Source: Oscillibacter valericigenes (lineage in GTDB: Bacteria > Bacillota > Clostridia > Oscillospirales > Oscillospiraceae). From it: a stretch of 64,000 nucleotides of DNA. Below, in pieces: positions 61,101 through 64,000 of the stretch; the first letter of the stretch is position 1; each line of letters opens with the position of its first letter. The stretch spans positions 62,001 through 126,000 of the forward strand of contig NZ_JAFBIV010000005.1 in NCBI RefSeq assembly GCF_021531915.1, given 5' to 3'. Under the pieces are notes generated by a model. That model saw only the letters and a list, made by a program, of their open reading frames with translations, ran no database searches and was not told the DNA's origin. The translations under genes were made by a program, and so were the position numbers.

Positions 61101-63998
61101 GGCCCGCTGTAGTTCGTCGGAAATTTCCTCCCCCTGTCCGGTGGAGGTGGTCCACTGGATTGCGTCATTGAGGATGCTCCAGTTATAGTCCTTGAAGTTG
61201 ATGCTGATGCTCTCCATCAGGCTCAGCTCGCTGCGGAGCTTGGCGATGGCCGGCGCGTCGGTCAGGCCGCCGATGGTTTCGCCGCCGTACGTGGTGCCGG
61301 AGGGTTCGGTGGTGGTTGTCGTGTCGTCAATCTCATTTTTCAGCGTGACGGAATCCTTTTTCACACCGCCGATCTCAATATCCAGCGCATTCTCCTTATA
61401 AACGGTGATCGTGCTGGAGGCAATGCTCCAACCGAGATCCGTGCCGTTTTTGGCCTTGGCGGTGACGATGTAATAGTCCTTCAGCTGAGCGGGATCAGTG
61501 ATCTTCGACGGTGTCAGGGTATAGCTGCCGGTTTTGCTTATTTCATCGTTTTCGCTGTCGGGATAGTGATAGATGCGTTGCCCGTCCTTTTCAATGGTAA
61601 ACTCGAACTGGCAAGCATCTCCATTTTTGTCCAGGTCGAAATTCTCCACCGTCCAGTCGATCTTAATGCTCTCATCGTCGGTGAACATGGGATTGTCCAG
61701 ACCCGCGAGGGTGATGACCGCGGGCTGGGCGCAGACGAGGATCTTCGCCTCCGTGCTGAGGTCCTTCCTGGTGCTGTCCACCTGGGCGGTGGCCGTCAGC
61801 CGCAGGATAAAGGACGGAGTGTTCCCCTGGGATATGTTTTCGGCGGTGAACAGGCTGCCGGGAATGGTCAGGCTGGTGGCGGTGCGCTCCAGTTCCTCTG
61901 TCCAACTCGACTTCGCCGCCAAGACCGGCTTCCCATTTCCGTCGACACCGGTGACCGCATAGAGCTGTGCCGTGATCTTGCCGCCGGCGGTATCATTCAC
62001 GCCGGGCTCGTGCTGGGAGAGGTTGGAGGCAAAGTGAATGGTCTGCTCCGTCAAGACCTGGGCATAGAAGGTATTCGCGTTTTCCGCGAAGAGAAGCGTG
62101 GGCGTGCCGTTGTCCTTCACGGTGACCGTGATGGTATTGGAGGCTGTGGTATCCTTTGTGCCGTTGTTGCCGCACTTCAAGGTGATGGTGGCAGTACCCT
62201 CACTTTTGGGTACGATCCTGACACTGGGCGACTGAGCCAGCGTCAGATTACCAGTGCCGGTGCCTACACGCTCCACCACAACAACATTAGGGTCACTGAC
62301 TGTCCACGTGACGTCATTCAGATCCTTGTAAGTATAGCTCGTATTGTTGTCCTTGAAGCTGAGGACCGGACGCTGCCCGTCCTGCGTGAAAACCGTATTG
62401 TTGATGCCGGAGGGCCAGCCGTTGCTGTCGATACTGATGGTATAGGCACCCGTACCGGCATACGTGACAGGCCTCTGGGTAAAGGTCGCGTAGATACCAT
62501 AGCAGTAGAAGTTATCAAAAACCAGCTCAGCCACATACGTGGTATCCGCAGACACGGCGTCAAGTTTCATGGAGCCGGCAAGGACATACCGCTCATTGTC
62601 GGTTCCCGCGTCCACAACGACCGGCTGCAGATCCACCGTCGGAATGGTTTCCGGCTCCACACCATTTTTGTACATATAGACGGTAGCCGTGTGGTGGTTC
62701 GCATTAGTGGCCCAATTCAGGCACTGCGTCCGGAAGGCCTCCGCATTGTCCAGCTCCACCTGGAAGTTGATCTTGCAGGGGTCTTTCGAATCCGGAGTGG
62801 CGGTCATGGACTGGAAGCTATACTTCAGGTCGCCGCCCTTGATGCAACCCGTCAGCAAGGTTGTGGGTTTGGAGAGCGCCTGGTAAGCGTCGTTGGAACC
62901 GCTGATGTAGGCATTCGTCTCAAATGCGTTTTTGTACACATCCGTGCACGCACTGCTCACAGGCATGACGCCCTGTACGATGATGCCGGGGAGCTGGCTT
63001 TCGTCGGTGATGTTCTCGGACGGGACGGTGTTGTCGGTGCTTTTGACGGTGTAATAAAACACCCGGGTGTTGGACAGGATGGGGTTATTGTTGCGATACA
63101 CGTCGCCGTCGACGGTGGTGCGGGCGCCGCTGTTGCTGGACAGCGTCACCGACTCCGTCCCCTCCAGATAGACAAGCTTATAATCACCGTAGACCGGCTC
63201 GGTGAAGGTCACCACAATGGGGATGACATTTCCGGGATAGAAATTAGCATTGGCGCTGCTCGTCTTATTTTCATACGCAGGGACCGTGATGGACTTGATG
63301 GTGGGCGCGGTATCGTCCACAATGGTCATCGCGCCGTGCATGAGGATCTCCTCGGGGATGCGAGTGACCTGGTCGTTCTGTTTGATCCAGTCGACGTTAA
63401 GATACCAGTTCCGTGGATAATGCACATTTGTACCCGAAATTCCGATTGGCACTTCAACATTTATAAAGCGCACCAGATGCCAGTCGTGGGACTTACACTT
63501 GTTATAAAAATTGCTGTTGGGATTGTCCCAGCTTGTATCCTGCACCTTGGCAACTTCCGTCAGATAGTCGAGCGCACTGCTTCCGTCAGTAAATTCAATG
63601 CCGTCGTATTTTATGGCGCCGGTTCCTATCAGGACGAGGTCGCTGCCTTCCTTAATAGAGAGCGAGGGCACACCGAGCGTATCATCATCCTTTGTCCAGA
63701 TGGTAACGTTTTTCAGATTGACCGCGGGATTCGCATCACCCACGCCCGCCCTCAGCGCGCGGTTGAAGGAATCCATCCAGCCGTATGTGGAATCTCCATA
63801 CTCGCTGCCCTTGGCAGCCGGGATGGCAGTTTCTTTCACGAAGTAATCCTTATTGCCGACGGTCTCCGTCGCGGTTGTGCTCCAGTCCAGATGATAGGGC
63901 AGAATATCCTGTTTACTATCGTTATTCATGCCGATGATGGTGCCGCCGTTGATCGCACTGACGACGGGATCGGCCTCTTTGCTGGGCGCGATGCGCAC
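55161..63998 (-). CDS. Giant SLH-anchored surface protein, C-terminal 2945 residues (start beyond window)
   Basis: The open frame runs off the right edge, so the N-terminus and signal peptide are not seen. Numbering from the edge: an Ig-like (Big_2-type) stretch around 570-625 (VRIVPKSEGTATITLKCGNN); many further beta-rich segments; a cadherin-like beta-sandwich at about 2600-2690 (ITIDGLPLTIDSFDANSNAT); a Listeria-Bacteroides repeat at about 2698-2765 (THFETNGG-like LHFETNGGSKITALRKSFGT; YIFTGWYADKALTEKITKVK); and three SLH domains at 2770-2945 (FTDVPKGSYYEKAVNWAVEQ; FTDVAEGSYYHDAVLWAVEN; FTDVAADAYYADAVLWAAEN). It is probably an adhesin or matrix protein attached to wall polymers. Low Cys content fits an exported protein. 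Confidence 0.88.
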   Translation of the reverse strand: MRIAPSKEADPVVSAINGGTIIGMNNDSKQDILPYHLDWSTTATETVGNKDYFVKETAIPAAKGSEYGDSTYGWMDSFNRALRAGVGDANPAVNLKNVTIWTKDDDTLGVPSLSIKEGSDLVLIGTGAIKYDGIEFTDGSSALDYLTEVAKVQDTSWDNPNSNFYNKCKSHDWHLVRFINVEVPIGISGTNVHYPRNWYLNVDWIKQNDQVTRIPEEILMHGAMTIVDDTAPTIKSITVPAYENKTSSANANFYPGNVIPIVVTFTEPVYGDYKLVYLEGTESVTLSSNSGARTTVDGDVYRNNNPILSNTRVFYYTVKSTDNTVPSENITDESQLPGIIVQGVMPVSSACTDVYKNAFETNAYISGSNDAYQALSKPTTLLTGCIKGGDLKYSFQSMTATPDSKDPCKINFQVELDNAEAFRTQCLNWATNANHHTATVYMYKNGVEPETIPTVDLQPVVVDAGTDNERYVLAGSMKLDAVSADTTYVAELVFDNFYCYGIYATFTQRPVTYAGTGAYTISIDSNGWPSGINNTVFTQDGQRPVLSFKDNNTSYTYKDLNDVTWTVSDPNVVVVERVGTGTGNLTLAQSPSVRIVPKSEGTATITLKCGNNGTKDTTASNTITVTVKDNGTPTLLFAENANTFYAQVLTEQTIHFASNLSQHEPGVNDTAGGKITAQLYAVTGVDGNGKPVLAAKSSWTEELERTATSLTIPGSLFTAENISQGNTPSFILRLTATAQVDSTRKDLSTEAKILVCAQPAVITLAGLDNPMFTDDESIKIDWTVENFDLDKNGDACQFEFTIEKDGQRIYHYPDSENDEISKTGSYTLTPSKITDPAQLKDYYIVTAKAKNGTDLGWSIASSTITVYKENALDIEIGGVKKDSVTLKNEIDDTTTTTEPSGTTYGGETIGGLTDAPAIAKLRSELSLMESISINFKDYNWSILNDAIQWTTSTGQGEEISDELQRAVTINYREGMLYAPLENYSYTCYLPQTILLLSGLRDGSNTVTAQHSSLSSLSDSVTVNVETLKNKLYLFQFTPAVKTEVSYEDGLGKTHTVYTNDDGSLALFEPNGIASDLRAASVSSGVSYRGTISNLALKSGEGNGTRGELYPLNTLELRRAAVAQVQLLQPNGTPLANTEVTLRGGVYRNRYAASNRDDAYCAGAKFAKAAGQTASLDGTQDQTFTTDANGMLTVHMDLTQFTSKNNPEPVGVGDSLEFIFELRFDDYYPEIVIVDGSLTPRDAMRSGKDIVTLTDAKNKTAKPFVAVQTISYTGRRLDVRRHTGVVGPSSNYPSAVLDSTIMLWGVEDASLTDTGYRFDLRAQETGVSVPRQKRTAPKDASFPFSSIPLVNNVVTLDSSSFVNFDGTRKTPLEAALYNGSGSLTCTIALPFGIADLTTIEKVEDAPSVTSLMANIAAYGKVGGADTEYEYVDKVSDAIMLDGLSFLEKMGSEIGAVKAVLMPTEDPTRYEAYLWTGIDTTELEDLDYDRNGICLEPHYIGEDLDSLVGEVSDTFTLSDFQAMADGSYFEDRSNLLNTAAGLIGLPVMLKLEGWMTSEIRYNFDKGQWQVLTTGGGFSAGVQLEFEKALHLTPYGIPLTTSFLVRGGALVDFQTAIRYAEQLGLEWNDDTANKVNDYLTALRINAYFEFYGGVGYDKGFTATIGVFGQIEINNENRFLTRKYLKDEKERDKAGQFLQLDGEAGIRGALGAGPLVAEVTLVSLGFGAGWPFNEWDDIDKYWEEASSGLGSAWLSDDTSGLSLMYCDDETAVLVSEPVVTLQSRDYLDEGDRVWLGGDSGISLMSLDKQNKLAAIETNSYPFSAPMLSDDGKILVYLSDADSTDVTDVEVCYSQYNDLLDIFSKGEAISNETGGFSGYGDSSLDFDGTKDFAGAIWLREASTLNLAAGTELNEGQRTTLLNGFEVVASIWNGSQWVTTRLTENGSQEFEPVIAVNGGKAIAVWRSVQTDENAFAFTQNRILCKIYNNGAWSNETYTLYNGSAGEVTGMTAEMLTDGTAAVAFSVKDENGGSDIYYTVVDTTVANPEDSAKTIRATTNTYTDENPQLTTVGNQFVLGWSSVQSLTGAEQRDVGLRVFDNTGAPKPILPESLSDMVSTAAFDGQFAFVKGADSLDELSLLWNDAKAGSEDNDVIRAIKFGLYNGSYISSAAIEVAELPARTGLTHMDARVTNDDGTSIQAVIQGTTSTVIDESDPKTYDTFDYSYKLDGEEYSVSVRIPKETVNLLSASASYSDAVEVASTMVDYTTLATESYVPVNFTVANQGMHVINRVTIQLGGAKEQTFDNLTILPGQTKTFSFVTKTGNEIRNLDYSVEASFHGGQKPKVAGTVYLDYPDVGISALTVTKEQDGQRTVLANLYNQSAASLNKSDRRVVLGVYSDPECETPLNGKYFTGGTTDKPYELILTGDTLAAIDGTGYTQEIAFHIGDYVTDAKQKDAEGKVTALKEIPDSGVTLFVKARIEQMVNREWVVLPEADYQNNQKHLTFDSLLTRSENAPTTISVEMENGSTTTANVQVRNNSLQPRTSGNLVAALLDQYGKLLETKNVGDLSLGTEEVKESSIAFSRSGARVVLRYGETASGSTGASKADATSITIDGLPLTIDSFDANSNATVENVSSGQYLLTVIPAGDGATVTVDGKPAENGIATISGGYYKRTFTVTITAKDGSTTRTYTIYLNPVPSQNSGSDDYTLHFETNGGSKITALRKSFGTTVDLTAYTPTRIGYIFTGWYADKALTEKITKVKLTGNTTVYAGWQEAAVSPFTDVPKGSYYEKAVNWAVEQGITAGTTATTFSPNNPCTRAQAVTFLWRAAGSPAPENSTMSFTDVAEGSYYHDAVLWAVENGITKGTSDTAFSPNATCTRAQIVTFLWRSQKSPASDSVNPFTDVAADAYYADAVLWAAENGVTSGTTATTFSPNNNCTRAQIVTFLWRSMK
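55171..55680 (-). repeat. Three tandem SLH coding repeats of about 180 bases
   Basis: The string GCCACAGGAAGGTGACG recurs at about 55175, 55357 and 55540, each with a conserved flank (GGGCTGAA.G or GGGAGAGAAGGT). The near-identity at the DNA level of the three SLH units suggests recent duplication or ongoing gene conversion. Confidence 0.75.
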
Positions 63999-64000
63999 GC

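Noticed and set aside
56352-61112. Long plus-strand frames (694 and 625 residues) opposite the giant SLH gene
   Set aside because: Antisense shadows; no ribosome-binding site, and the minus-strand frame with its domains is continuous.

Overview
The window is GC-rich, densely coded chromosomal DNA from an anaerobic Gram-positive bacterium of the class Clostridia, most likely an Oscillospiraceae gut commensal (Oscillibacter/Flavonifractor/Lawsonibacter-like). The inference rests on S-layer-homology (SLH) proteins, the electron-bifurcating NfnAB pair, the SsnA-YgfK pair found in anaerobic purine users, a T-box in front of alaS, an AGCS amino-acid symporter, small DUF4250/DUF3847/DUF4860 proteins typical of Clostridia, and a clostridial-type mobilizable element. 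No rRNA, tRNA or CRISPR array was seen.

Layout. 1-2250: the start of comEC behind a small XRE regulator, divergent from an SLH protein, with two consensus promoters back to back. 2497-6472: an alaS-cupin-DUF4250-hinT operon read leftward behind an alanine T-box leader. 6469-8431: two small genes, a DUF5662 gene, a hairpin-rich patch and a deleted insertion-sequence relic. 8431-10856: an SLH/cadherin-like protein and rodA, divergent from tsaE-tsaB-upp (10856-12656). 13003-17918: hemolysin III, LacI regulator, MATE exporter, then a radical SAM gene divergent from an HxlR regulator. 17918-25228: AGCS symporter, a lipoprotein, then ssnA-ygfK behind a structured leader that looks like a riboswitch with its own terminator. 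25274-28404: HEAT-like protein, a BTAD regulator with a degenerate GGDEF-like tail, and a transglutaminase-like lipoprotein. 28539-32298: a compact six-gene type II secretion/type IV pilus-like operon (GspF-like, four small single-pass proteins, PilT-like). 32338-37020: 3-hydroxyacyl-CoA dehydrogenase, nfnAB, a Crp/Fnr regulator and a divergent CBS protein. 37021-38238: a second degenerate copy of the same IS4-type element. 38297-50914: housekeeping genes (FAD oxidoreductase, U32 peptidase family, mltG, tmk, tagA, DMT exporter, mpg, HAD, transglutaminase-like, pcrA, CDP-alcohol transferase, rhodanese). About 50940-55150: an integrative mobilizable element (large serine recombinase, TnpW-like, MobA/MobL relaxase, DUF3847). 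55161-end: the C-terminal 2945 residues of a giant SLH-anchored surface protein whose start lies beyond the right edge.

The most interesting items are the ssnA leader (aptamer-like stem, mutually exclusive antiterminator, terminator), the minimal pilus-like operon whose small proteins lack a classical prepilin cleavage motif, the BTAD/degenerate-GGDEF regulator, and several clean operator-like palindromes in divergent promoter regions (XRE/SLH, HxlR/radical SAM, DMT/mpg). Gene starts were chosen from ribosome-binding sites and family length. Family names come from recalled motifs, not from database searches.
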